NCBI GenBank assembly: GCA_936450465.1
Contig: OW388296.1
Span: 11,219,867 to 11,283,866, forward strand
Source: Gibbula magus
Taxonomy: Eukaryota > Mollusca > Gastropoda > Trochida > Trochidae
DNA: 64,000 nucleotides
Direction of reading: 5' to 3'
Made by a program: the position numbers and the translations under genes. Each line of letters begins with the position of its first letter. The stretch's first letter is position 1. This document shows, in pieces, positions 54,024 to 64,000 of the stretch. Below the pieces are notes generated by a model that ran no database searches, had not been told where the DNA came from, and was given only the letters and a program-made list of their open reading frames with translations.

Positions 54024-54127
54024 GAAACACCTACTGTGTTTTAACTTTTTGTGAGTCTAACGAATGATAAACATTGGTATCGAATCTTCATTAGACTCAC
54101 AAAAGCTCAAAACACATTAGGTTTACT
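54024..54127. mobile_element. Foldback/MITE-like inverted repeat
   Basis: Left arm AAACACCTACTGTGTTTTAA then CTTTTTGTGAGTCTAACGAA; the right arm is its imperfect complement (TTCATTAGACTCACAAAAGC, then TCAAAACACATTAGGTTT). About 40-base arms with a 20-base centre. No target duplication identified. Confidence 0.7.
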
Positions 54128-54129
54128 TC

Positions 54130-55050
54130 CATTCTACCATGACGAGATGTCAGCTTAGAAATGGAATAAATGTAAAATGTAAATAGAATCAATCAACTAA
54201 ATAAACCTAAATTTTGTGTTGCAGGCCCATGAAGTATATTTGTCACGACTGTGATGTTGAAAGTGACCTTTTTCATGACATAACCAAATATTCTATGACA
54301 ATAATCTAGACATAACATTGAATATAATTCTCGTTTCATTTGGTAAGTCCTCATATTAAATTCATCATAAATTAATATATTACAAAATCAAGATAAATAT
54401 GTCCCAAAGAAGATACAATTATGAATTTACTTACACAATTTTTGAGGCAATACAAGATCGCAAAACTGACATTACTATCATGAGCCGTTGCTGTGAATAT
54501 GGTAAACCGTAACGACCATTAGAGGGTGTGATGTTTAATCCAATGAGCTCGAGATAGTTAGCCTATAATGCTACGTTATACTGTATTCAAACGCAGTAAA
54601 TCGCATATCACAACAATTGTGTTCGAACTTATGTTCCACCATAAAGTAGACCAATAAAAAATATGGATTTTAAAATGTCATGGAAGAATAATGGATCACC
54701 AATTCAATCTGTAAAAGTGATACGCTAACTAATATTCAGACATGATATATGTGCATTTCTATCTAGGTTGCACTATGTGCCATGATGTTTCAGTCAAGGA
54801 ACTAGGGAACTAGCAGTGATTTTAACAATACTGACGATAAAGCATTCGCTTCAAGACACATTATGAAAAAGTCATAGTCTACCAATTGTGATGCAAAACT
54901 TTCTATTGTTTGTGTTACTTTTGTTGATGTTTTGATTTAATTTACAGTTATGTAAAGCTGTTAAAGGTGCTCGTATTCAACATGGGAAAAGTGAATAAGT
55001 TTTTTCATAATACAGCCAGTGCATGCCAATGATAAATATAAGTACTACTA
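54130..55050. other. No recognised feature
   Basis: AT-rich; nothing recognised apart from weak unit similarity at single blocks. Confidence 0.35.
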
Positions 55051-55056
55051 TTCAGG

Positions 55057-55155
55057 ATCCATATTAGCTCTCTTTGCGCTAAGATAGTTGTTAGTCAATG
55101 TTAATGTATGACGCTTACGACTATCTTAGCGCTAAGAGATCTTCGAAAATATGGG
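55057..55155. mobile_element. Foldback element with GCGCTAAGATAGT arms
   Basis: CATATT then CTCTTTGCGCTAAGATAGTT faces its complement ACTATCTTAGCGCTAAGAG followed by AATATG. Arms are about 40 bases around a 25-base loop. Confidence 0.72.
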
Positions 55156-56435
55156 TCCAGGTTATTAAGCAATCTTCGATATGGGTGTTGATCAGTTCAG
55201 TTATACTCATGTCAATTTCTTCAAACATCCATACTTAATCCACTTAGATATATATCATCCAGTAACATTTTCAACTGCAAAGTACACAGGACATTGAAAC
55301 TAGATACTTTTGGTCAATAGCCCACTGAAGTTTTGAATGATTTTTAAAATAAATCTACAATTATCTTGACTTTGTTAAAACTATAAATGCATTGTATCAT
55401 TTCAGATGATTTTCTGTTTTCGAATATCCATTCATTCAAGCGGAAATACTCGGGTAAACTCCCGGTTACGCTTTTCAATTTTTAGTTTTAGGTTTCAAGT
55501 TTTAGGATTCGCATGAAAAGAGTAGAATTTTGCGAAAGCAGTTCGTGTATTTGACCTTTGACCTGTTTTGCATATTTATCAGATTGCTTTATTGCATCGA
55601 TAACACCCTCCATATATATATATACATCATCATCCACGTCTGTATGATCATCAGACTTAAACAGAGCAAATCATACTGTACTTTGAGCAATATGTAACAT
55701 CTTTGTCAGGGAAATTTTCTTTTGATTATGGGAAAATGATCACGAGAATGTTGTTTTTATTCCAATTGTGTTTAATGTAAATTTGTTTCTCGTTACTTTG
55801 TCATTATGTTTAAACATATATACTTGTTATAAATCTCCTAATTAATTTGGTTATAAAATATCTGAAAGATTTGGGAGTTTATTCGTTGAACGAGCATTAA
55901 TCTGTTTACAAAATCCATCTTCCTGCGGAGAGACATTCCATACTTGTTAAACCATTTGTTAAACCTCTATTGAAATTCACCTTTTGAAAAACATTGTGTC
56001 TTTGAACGTTAATACTGCTTTAAATGTGACTTCTCACAAGAAGGCACTTACTAAAAGTGTCACCCCTGCACCACAAGGAATAATATTAAAACACTATAAT
56101 ATCGACTTTAATGTTCCGGGATAAGGGTACTGGACTTAGCTAGATAGCCATACCAGTTTATTAAAAGACAACCAAATGTAAAAAGGAGTGAAATTACGTG
56201 AATGTATTAATGAAGGAGATACCGGTGGGTTGAAAGTAATATTGACTTAGCTTATTTATTATAAAATTGAATTAAAATATGATATTATTTGGGAAAAGTG
56301 ACATTAAATTCTAATATAGAAAACGAAAAACTTAGATTAGATATAAACTCGGGGAGGAGTAAATGTACATAATTCATTTCTTTGGGGCATTCGTTTCCTT
56401 CAAAGATTATACAATCGACTCTCTACACATTATCA
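55156..56435. other. Unit-derived non-coding DNA
   Basis: 55500-55620 is similar to 420-530, and 55800-55900 (TATACTTGTTATAAATC, TATAAAATATCTGAAAGAT) to 53630-53700 and 61310-61385, so part of the unit is repeated again here. No gene found. Confidence 0.45.
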
Positions 56436-56439
56436 GATA

Positions 56440-57110
56440 TTAAGGATCATAGCAGGAGGTGACATTCAGAGCATTTGAGCAGACATGCCACCATATCATA
56501 GCATGATACAGAGAGTGAGAATTTATGAACAATCACACATATTTCATGAACTAAATAAAAAAAACTTCCCATTTACAGGAAGAGAGTTTGGTAAGGTGAG
56601 TCAGGTGCTACACAAACAGACAATCACAGCATAAATCAGGTCTCATCTCAGGGATCAACTGCTATTATATAATACCAATGTTTTGCATAAATTATCTTCA
56701 CAAGTTATATACAAGTGACCAACGCTGAATGCTTTAAATGCCTGGGGAAGTTAACGTGTGTGTTGAGTGTCAACAACCACGTCTCATTTAGAAGTCAATC
56801 AAAGCAGCGAGTCGCTAACAAAGCTGGATATCTCTACCCTGAACAGAGCTGGACGGTATTGACTCTTATGGTTCTATTGATTCTATTGACTTGACTAATG
56901 AATCTCCAGATCAGTTTCCAGGTTGTATTGTTCGCTGTATTGTGGTATGTAGTGAATCGCCTGTTGCTTTCACTCTCTCCCTGCTGATCTCGCCCTGCTT
57001 TACGACCCCTGGCGGTGGATCAGTGATGAGTTATCACTACTTTCGATACCACTAATTTGTGACAGTATGATGTTTTCCAAACAATCAATATTGAAAATTG
57101 AAAATAATGG
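56440..57110. repeat. Unit module M6, copy 3
   Basis: Single-copy version of 20520-21420. CAACGCTGAATGCTTTAAAT with GCCTGGG, AGCGAGTCGCTAACAAAGCT, TCCAGATCAGTTTCCAGGTT and CTCTCCCTGCTGATCTCGCC are shared. Confidence 0.78.
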
Positions 57111-57224
57111 TGGTCATAGTTTTGTTTGTTAGCATTGTCATGAGGAATAAAGAACTCACTCACTCAGCCGAGGACCATAACCTAAAAAAAGGGGACACAG
57201 ACCCTGGCTTATATATTGCCCGAG

Positions 57225-58020
57225 TAATCTAAGTATACATGAATGTTTCCCTATTGCATCTCTTACGTGTCACCCAACCAGGAAGGTGGAACTCTGTTGA
57301 ACCTTTAAAAGTCACCCAATCAAGCACAAACCCGACAAAACGTTCGTAGTTTGCAAATCGAACACGTTTGTGTAGGACATCAGTGGGAACGACTTGACTT
57401 GGTAAAGGATATACAGCCATTATAACCAGATAACTAGAAGCTTCAGTGTACTCTAGCTTCCATTGCACAACAGTAGTGCGTGAAAAATGATAACAAACTT
57501 AAAGCTTTTACAGGATAAACTAACTTTATCAATATAAATTTAAGCTTAGATCCATAAAGAGCCCTGAACATGCATACTCACGAGAACATTGGGTATTCAA
57601 GGTAACTGTTTACTGAAATTTGTAGATTTTTATATTACATTTGGTAGACTCAGCTTAGTGACTAAACATTGCGAGGTAATGAACTAAATTAATCATCTCT
57701 TGAATACATACATGTTATCACAATTAAAACAATTACCATAACATCACTGTCATTTCCTGTCGTATTTTGTCTTGAACGTCAACAAATCATTAGGGGATAT
57801 TGATGTGTGAAATGAAAAAAGTAAAAAGTAAATATTTAAGTATAGGTGAATAGTTTGAGATCATTGATATTCCATATGCACAAATGATACATGGTAGCTT
57901 GCTGTGTGTAAACTCAAACTAAACCATATTTACAAAATGTTTAAATGTTTGACATTCTGCTGGAAAACATTGGTTTTCAACATTGCAGGATGGTGCAAGT
58001 TCTTAATTGACCACAGACAT
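57225..58020. repeat. Unit module M1, copy 3
   Basis: Paralogue of 42786-43560; ends before the GATTGAGTCACAC block, where a LINE fragment follows. A 79-codon minus-strand frame at 57229-57468 is not kept in the other copies. Confidence 0.75.
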
Positions 58021-58143
58021 TTTTCTTGAATTTCAACCTAATTGGATGTACATAGTAATATTTAGAAAATTATTTGTTCTAAGGTCAGTAAAGACAGGGA
58101 AAATTAAACGAAAGTGATACTCGTCCTCCACAAAATTAAGATG

Positions 58144-58521
58144 TCACAATTTACAAATTCTATTTTCTAATGCTATGTTGTAATATCTCCCCGTCTCAAT
58201 TGCTAACTCGTGGGATGAGCACCTGAAACGTGAATCTGCATTTCGGAATTTCCTTATTTCTAATGAACTCAAATAATATTCTCTGTATATGTGTAATTTA
58301 AACATTTTATAGTTAAAACATTTGTTTGAAAGTGACAGCGATGTGGACCATTCTTGTGTAAACATATCTTTCAGTCTTTGTGTAACATTATTTACCAAAT
58401 TTGAATTGAAATCAACGTTTTGACTCTGCCATATATCCCCAAAACCAATAGTATTTAATAACTCACGACGCCCCCTTTCAAAATTCCTGGATCCACCACT
58501 GGAATCTGCCACACTCTCCAT
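58144..58521 (-). pseudogene. LINE ORF2 C-terminal fragment
   Basis: Open for about 125 codons. It reads LVNNVTQRLKDMFTQEWSTS, then IYREYYLSSLEIRKFRN, FRCSSHELAIETGRYYNIAL and ENRICKL. The pattern FR-x-x-x-S-R-F/L-R-x-S-S-H-x-L-x-I-E-x-G-R followed by R-I-C-x is the zinc-binding end of a non-LTR ORF2, like 35605-35735. The frame ends before the second cysteine of the finger. The fragment replaces part of M1 in this unit copy. Its upstream part with the reverse transcriptase is absent. The N-terminal residues are of unclear origin. Confidence 0.7.
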
Positions 58522-58639
58522 ACACCATATTACTGGGTGTGCTTGCCTTCATTTATTTATGTATTCATGTATATACGTACTTATTTATTTTATCTATCTT
58601 TGTCTAAATATAAAGTGAATTAGATGAATCGGAATTCAG

Positions 58640-59750
58640 GGGCAGACTATGACTGCAAATCACGAATGAACTGACATATCACACACTGTCAGTTATCATG
58701 AGTTGATCGATCTGACAGTCGGTATTATGTGTAGATGAAAGAGAGTCTTTGTAAACACAGAAGGATTACATCCTATGTTTCTCTTGATCAGTCACATGCT
58801 GCAGCTATGAGATTCGCAGGTCACGTGGTTTTGTACCTCTCCTGATTCACTCACTCACGTCCTATGTACATTAACAGTAAGAAACAAACATTATTGACAA
58901 TTTGGTCTGGCTAAGAATTATTGATACCCTGTTACAATGTCTATGTTATTGTCTATAACGAGCAAACTTAACAACAGTTCTCTGTTGGTAAGTCAAAGAC
59001 TTGCAAGAGTGGAATGTGTGATATCAGTTGCTTTTTGTGTTGATTCAGGAGATTTATGATGGGTACTCTCGTTGTCTAACTGTTTCCTTGGTTCTGTCAT
59101 GATAGAACTTCAGAACACTGAATATAAATACACCCCTATATTTATTCAAATAAATTTACGTAAGAGCATCAAATTATGTTTGCAGATCGGTGAAGTCACA
59201 TCGAGTATTTACCAATGAGCTTACCAAGCTGTAATGACAGTTCTCGTGACATCTCGCGAGAATTTCCTGACGAGACTTAGCTCCCAGGCCATGCACTCAT
59301 TACATCTTTAATACCTCTTTAATCACAGACCACCAATAAACGATAAAATACATATCAAAGGTTTTAATTGCCGGCAGCTAATCAGGCGGGATAACTCTAA
59401 TTACTTAGACTGAAAATAGCACTGATCTGACGTAGCTGATTAAATCAGTACTTAACGGTTTATGCATTATGTGAAGCAATCATAAGTTTCATCAGTGCAT
59501 TAACAACTATCACCTTATGAACCCATTCACAAAGAGAGCAAGTAATAGACATTATGTTCCAGTACACTGGGCAGTTACACACCATTGCTTTCAATGGCAG
59601 TTTGTATTATGTGTGTACATAGCGACAATGCATATTTTATAGTGAAGGAAACTAGGTAGGTGTTGTAACCCTACTGAAATCAATACATAACTTCGATGTC
59701 ACATTCAGCACACTCATTCACTCATTGAACTGTAATCTAGTTTAGGATAA
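58640..59750. repeat. Unit module M2, copy 3
   Basis: Closest to copy 2: TGAGTTGATCGATCTGACAG, AGAGAGTCTTTGTAAACACA, TTCTCTGTTGGTAAGTCAAA and TTGTCTAACTGTTTCCTTGG are shared. It is also uninterrupted by the LINE. Confidence 0.85.
59188..59510. promoter_or_regulatory. Conserved core of M2 with TCTCGCGAGA, copy 3
   Basis: TCTCGCGAGA at 59252-59261. Almost identical to copy 1 from TGAAGTCACATCGAGTATTT to the GCTAATCA(A/G)GCGGGATAA block, although the flanks differ strongly. Confidence 0.5.
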
Positions 59751-60215
59751 TGTACTTGTTATTTTAAATCAACTAACGTCTTTAGGGCTATGGTTAGAAT
59801 GCATAGAACTTTATCGCTAAATTCAGTATGCAGGTTTTAGATGGCTTATGAGCTGTACAAGATGTCGGCATAATGTACCTTCTTTTACCTTAAATCAATG
59901 AAAGAACGTTGCTGTAGGAATCCAATATTTTACTCTCCTATCGCGAATCTTAAACGACGAGTTTTAAAAGCTGTATTTTTTAGAACTATGGACTGATAAT
60001 GTTTCACGAAATTCAAACTAAGGTTAGTTGGCATTCGGGGACAAGGCGTGAGTCGTTTTCATCTTTTGTTGAATAAAATATCTTACATTTGTGTTGATAT
60101 CGTGCCTTTTGCCCCTGGTTGTGAAACTGGAACGTTAGAACTTACCAGTACCCAATATGGGATAGTTCGATTACATCCAACATAGAAATATTTCATGTTG
60201 TTAAGCTGACACTTC
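59751..60215. other. Unit-derived spacer
   Basis: TTACCAGTACCCAATATGGGATA (60143) resembles 53211 (TACCGTACCCAATATGGGATAC), keeping colinearity between copies 2 and 3. No gene found. Confidence 0.45.
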
Positions 60216-60219
60216 TACT

Positions 60220-60400
60220 TATTAAAGGATAGATGCAATGACATTTGGTCAAAATCGGATTCATTAAAATGGGATGTCAATCTTTTTCAATCTAATTTAG
60301 CACCGGCGACCAGAATGAAACTCTGCGGGGTCTTGCCCCTGAAGAGATGACTTCTGTGACGTCACTGGAGTAATGTCATTATCGGCGATAGTCATAATTC
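60220..60400. repeat. Dispersed repeat related to 28490-28720
   Basis: GATAGATGCAATGACATTTGGTCA, GCACCGGCGACCAGAATGAAAC and CTGTGACGTCACTGGAGTAATG follow in the same order as in 28500-28720. Confidence 0.6.
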
Positions 60401-60589
60401 AACTTAATGTTGCAACATATTGATTGTTAATTTCACTACAAAATCTTCAATCAAACAACTTAAATTTTCCATATACATGTATCGAATGTTTAGATATCCA
60501 ACTAGGTAATTCCGCAGTTGACAATTACATAATTATTGCAGAAATGAACATTCATTTAATAGCAAAATTCATATAATTCCTTATTTTCC

Positions 60590-61450
60590 ATGAACAGAGA
60601 AGTCCCAATTCAAGTTATTTCAACTTACCATTCAATCTGATAGAATGTTTAAAAAAAGCCACCAAAGACAACTCATTTTTTATCTAAAGTGTAACAGATT
60701 TTACTATTCCACGTGTATGGGATGAATTATAAATACTCACCCACGTAGATATGATCAGCAGACTGCATAAACTACTGTTTGCAGGCAGACAGAAAGTTAA
60801 ATTTAATTAGAGATACGTTTCTTCATGTTGGCTGTATAAGTTCAAAGTGCTGTAAATATTGGTCTTTTACTAGTGAAGTAGTTATTTTTGAAAATATAAT
60901 ATTTAAGTCATGAAAACGTTTTGTGAACCCGTATAATTATGTCCGCATTTATCTATTTTTGTGAAATAGAGCAAATCATATTACACTTTAAGAAATATTT
61001 CAATGTTTTCGTTATAAGAATATTTTTTTATCTTATATAGCCTTAAATAACGAAGTTTAATTATGTTGGGGTCACACAAGTTTAGTTTACAGTCAGTTCA
61101 AATATAGTTGCTCCCCTTCCTTTCTCGTTTTAAGAGGTTTCTAGAACTTGTTTGATATATGGTGGAAACAACTTTGCAGATATATGTAGAAGACCAGAGA
61201 AGCTTCTCATATATTCTAGAGGCAGTTATGACTATATAAGCCTGCTTTTGTTATTCACATTGTGCTTTTTATAAAAAAAAATTCTCATAACATTGTCATT
61301 ATTTTCAAAATATATACTTGATATGCATCCCCATATGTGGTTAAAATGTATCTGATGAAATTGTGAGTTATACATTGAAAGATCATTATTTAGCTTGTTA
61401 CAAAAATAATATAGATTGCCTGCGGCAGTTATATTCTCAAAATTGTCCAC
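60590..61450. repeat. Unit module M3, copy 4
   Basis: Starts with AATTCAAGTTATTTCAACTTA (as 12155) and continues with ATGATCAGCAGACTG, GCAGGCAGACAGAAAG and GTTAAAATGTATCTGATG, overlapping copy 3 in the later part. Confidence 0.7.
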
Positions 61451-61589
61451 TCTTTCAAGCACTCACATTTTCTTACATATTTGAATGAAAGATATAACAA
61501 GTTAGATATTTTTTTTAAAAAGACATCTAAAGTAAAGTATTCATCGTCCCCCTCTGCAGACTGATTCTGTTAGTTTTACTGACAATAAA

Positions 61590-63200
61590 CCTGAATGACG
61601 AATGGCTCGTATTTTTCAAATTTTGATTAGTTTTCAAAGCTTTCCTTAATTATAAGTTTACAATTTTTTTGTTTTGTCACTACTTTGTTTACAATGTCGT
61701 GTAAAGTCGAGAAAACTTAGTAAGTGGTAAAAGATGTTGATTATCAACATGGGAAAAAGTGAATGGGTTTCTTCACAATAGAGATAAATCTAATTATTTC
61801 TAATCAGGTTACCCAGCATTCGTCGATTAATAAACTGATATTAATCAATTCAAAACAAAATAACCGGGTTAATTAAACATATTTCACTCAATAACATTTT
61901 GAATTGCAAAATTCCATCTGTCTAATGTCGTCTAAAAATATTAATCGTTCTGGTGTTTCGAATCTGGTAGTAACTAAGAACATATTATGGACAAGCAAGA
62001 TCTATTAAAAGTCAATATTTGATTTGGAATATCAGACAGGTAATGATATCAGTTAACAAATCTTATATCCGATAGATTTTGATTTCCCTACATCTTTTAT
62101 AACACCAATTTCAAGTTCTTGATTTTAGTACTATTAGGTCTCGAAAAGTTAGAAAACAGACCGATATTGTAGGTTTTTGTTTTCTTACTTGTCAGAGATT
62201 CTCAAGAAATTAGTATTTGGGAGAGTAATTACAATTATTTATACATGTATACAACAGGAATACTTAGTTCACATAAACAAACAAGTCTTCACGACATACA
62301 TGTACATGTACATATGAACCAACACTATAACTAACAGTTGTGTACCAAATACGATATGCAGAAATGTTGTCTGTATCTGATACGCTATATCGGTAATGAC
62401 TTGCTTGCTTGCTTAGAGATTTTACGAGCGCTTTTCAGCAGAGCTGATTTCGCACTCGGCCCACTGTGGCCTTTAATAAAGGTAATAACGAGCCTGATAC
62501 AGTTTAAATACGAACTCATAACGTGAAAAGAGATAACTATTATACGTTAAATGGTAGACATAGTTTTCTACGATCAACGATACATTTTGTAATGTTGACC
62601 ACGGTCTCTGGAGAACTATTAGTTTCGCACTTAGATTTATGTCACACAAGGAGATTTATCCCATTCACATTATAACCAACAGGCACTTTCCGGCACTCTA
62701 TCTATGGCTCTTCTATTGACTCCATCAGTGCGTACTGGTAGCAGTATTGATGAGTTATTGCCTGATATGTACAGATCAGTCATCGTAATGGTTTCATCTG
62801 ACTAACTGACTGAGGTTTTGTGACCGGTCAGTGCTGTGTGTGATGAAGCGAACAGTGTGTGATTGCTGCACCTTGTAGCAGATTGTGTAAACGTGACATC
62901 GATACAGTTATGTAACCTCACAAATTAATAGTTAAGGAGCAGTTGTTATACGGTGGGTATGTCAGTGTACATAGCAATCAAATATATTAAATCGGACTCA
63001 TGGTTTTAGCTGTTTGACAGGCTAATATACATTCGAGGTATTTTAAACGAAACATCAGTGAATTATGTTAAAAGGATTGTAAGATGTTCAAGATCCTGCC
63101 TACAGAGAGACAAAGTATCTTTATATGGTTTGTGGAAATGTGACGCTATTTCTTTTAGTCCTCTGTTACCACCCGGCGTATGCATTCTGAAGTTGATGAC
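61590..63200. repeat. Unit module M4, copy 3 (diverged)
   Basis: CCTGAATGACGAATGGCTC (61590) matches 14367; TTTTGTAATGTTGACCACG (62587), ATGTCACACAAGGAGATTTA (62638), AACCAACAGGCACTTTCC and GATCAGTCATCGTAATGG (62772) match M4 of the other copies in order; TTCTGAAGTTGATGAC is at 63186. Confidence 0.65.
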
Positions 63201-63539
63201 TTCATTTTATTCAAATTGACCATGTCGTTAAATGTATCAATGAATCTTGTATTCATTTTTTCAAAATAAGCTAAATTGTCTTTTTTAACTATTTGCTTTT
63301 CATTCACGAAATTTACGCACGAGGAAATTATCTCAAAAGGTAAAAGCAAGAATTATTGAATGTTAATTTCATCAGAGACAATAAACTGTTTAAAACATGC
63401 TAGTGCTTAATTAATGCAAAGTTGTATTTTCTGTTTGGTTAACTTCATGATTTATATTTAACAAAATGTATTCTAGATTTGCCAAAATGAATTGTACGTG
63501 ATTGTGTACGTTAATTTATACACGTTGGCAGTTTTAGGT

Positions 63540-63757
63540 TTTAGTTACCTCTTGTGGAAAGTGTTCTCTCGCGTGAAAATATGTCATTACTCAAGACAAG
63601 AGCCATTCATGTCAATTGTGTCTATCAATCACATCTTTAAATGATTCCCAGTTACTTTTAGTTCATCTTTGTTAATGTCATATAAACCTACTTTACTGCT
63701 ATTTGAGGAAAACTTGCAGAACTTTGATAACGACTTGATGTATGGTACACATAAGAT
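63540..63757. repeat. Unit module M5, copy 3 (partial, reaches minisatellite)
   Basis: TAGTTACCTCTTGTGGAAAG, CTCGCGTGAAAATATGTCAT and ATATAAACCTACTTTACTGCT match 41560-41765. It then runs into the minisatellite instead of the conserved GGCGTGGATGAAAGAGA block. Confidence 0.68.
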
Positions 63758-64000
63758 AGATACTGATCTTATGATGAAAATACTGAGTCAGGGTTGTCGA
63801 AATACTGATCTTAAGATGGCAATACTGAGTGAAGTTGTCGAGATACTGATCTTCAGATGGCAATACTGAGTCAAGTTGTCGAGATACTGATCTTAGTTGA
63901 CAATATTGAGTCAAGTTGTCGAGATACTGATCTTAATATGACAATCCTCTTAACTTTAGATGGCAATAATGAGTCAATGTTGTCGAGATACTGATCTTAA
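63757..64000. repeat. Minisatellite of about 41-42 bp, running off the window
   Basis: At least five units with the core GATACTGATCTTAAGATGGC, AATACTGAGTCAAGTTGTCG begin near 63758, 63800, 63841, 63882 and 63922, with more degenerate spacing after 63940. Open frames over it are produced by the period (about 42). Confidence 0.9.

Noticed and set aside
57229..57468. 79-residue minus-strand frame in M1 copy 3
   Set aside because: The frame is not open in M1 copies 1 and 2, so it is not a conserved gene.
63669..63914. Short repetitive proteins on both strands at the right edge
   Set aside because: Produced by the 41-42 bp minisatellite period.

Overview
The window looks like intergenic DNA from an invertebrate animal, most likely a gastropod mollusc. 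The evidence is the AT-rich base composition, the absence of compact genes and the mix of mobile elements: Tx1-type LINE, I-group LINE with RNase H, DIRS, Crypton-type recombinases, hAT, many Tc1/mariner relics, and tandem-core repeats of about 155 bp with GTCC/ACGG runs. It also carries short tails ending in GCGGCGTTAAAC plus (CTCA)n, which from memory resemble tails common in abalone-like gastropods. The genus is not established. I found no intact host protein gene and no rRNA or tRNA gene; nearly every readable protein segment belongs to a mobile element.

Underneath the mobile elements, the non-coding DNA is built from several diverged copies of a multi-kilobase unit, all in the same orientation. 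Six recurring modules are named here. M1: 6390-7470, 42786-43815, 57225-58020. M2: 7620-11820 (split by a LINE), 51580-52740, 58640-59750. M3: 12130-12530, 22855-23195, 53320-53800, 60590-61450. M4: 14160-16900, 38230-39990, 61590-63200. M5: 17950-18640, 41220-42130, 63540-63757. M6: 20520-21420, 42530-42670, 56440-57110. A core of about 330 bp in M2, carrying the palindrome TCTCGCGAGA, is conserved much better than its surroundings and may be regulatory. The copies serve as empty-site controls: many insertions present in one copy are cleanly absent from another.

Layout. 1-6390: a hairpin, a SINE-like repeat and a dead CR1/L2-type LINE. 6390-21430: unit modules with a young 5'-truncated Tx1-type LINE (8075-10968), two MITE-like elements, an old Tc1 relic and an almost complete mariner/Tc1 element (18647-20124). 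21430-38040: a dense graveyard with two Crypton-type recombinase relics, Tc1 fragments, a hAT-derived multi-exon gene relic, a tandem-core repeat, a LINE ORF1 with a 2A-like motif split by a DIRS fragment, LINE C-termini, a ZBED-type hAT relic and tRNA-derived SINEs. From 24.9 to 37.3 kb almost all coding relics lie on the minus strand. 38230-43980: unit modules again. 44037-50995: a full-length but dead I-group LINE bounded by 11-bp target duplications, itself hit by a fragment of its own 3' tail, a TTAA-type MITE and a SINE. 51000-64000: two further unit copies with foldback elements, a SINE-like repeat, a LINE C-terminal fragment and an edge minisatellite.

The I-group LINE and the tRNA-derived SINE share their 3' ends, so this LINE family probably mobilised the SINE and also left the seven tiny (40-113 bp) tail insertions scattered through the window. 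All alignments were made by eye, so identities are qualitative and ends without a target duplication are approximate.
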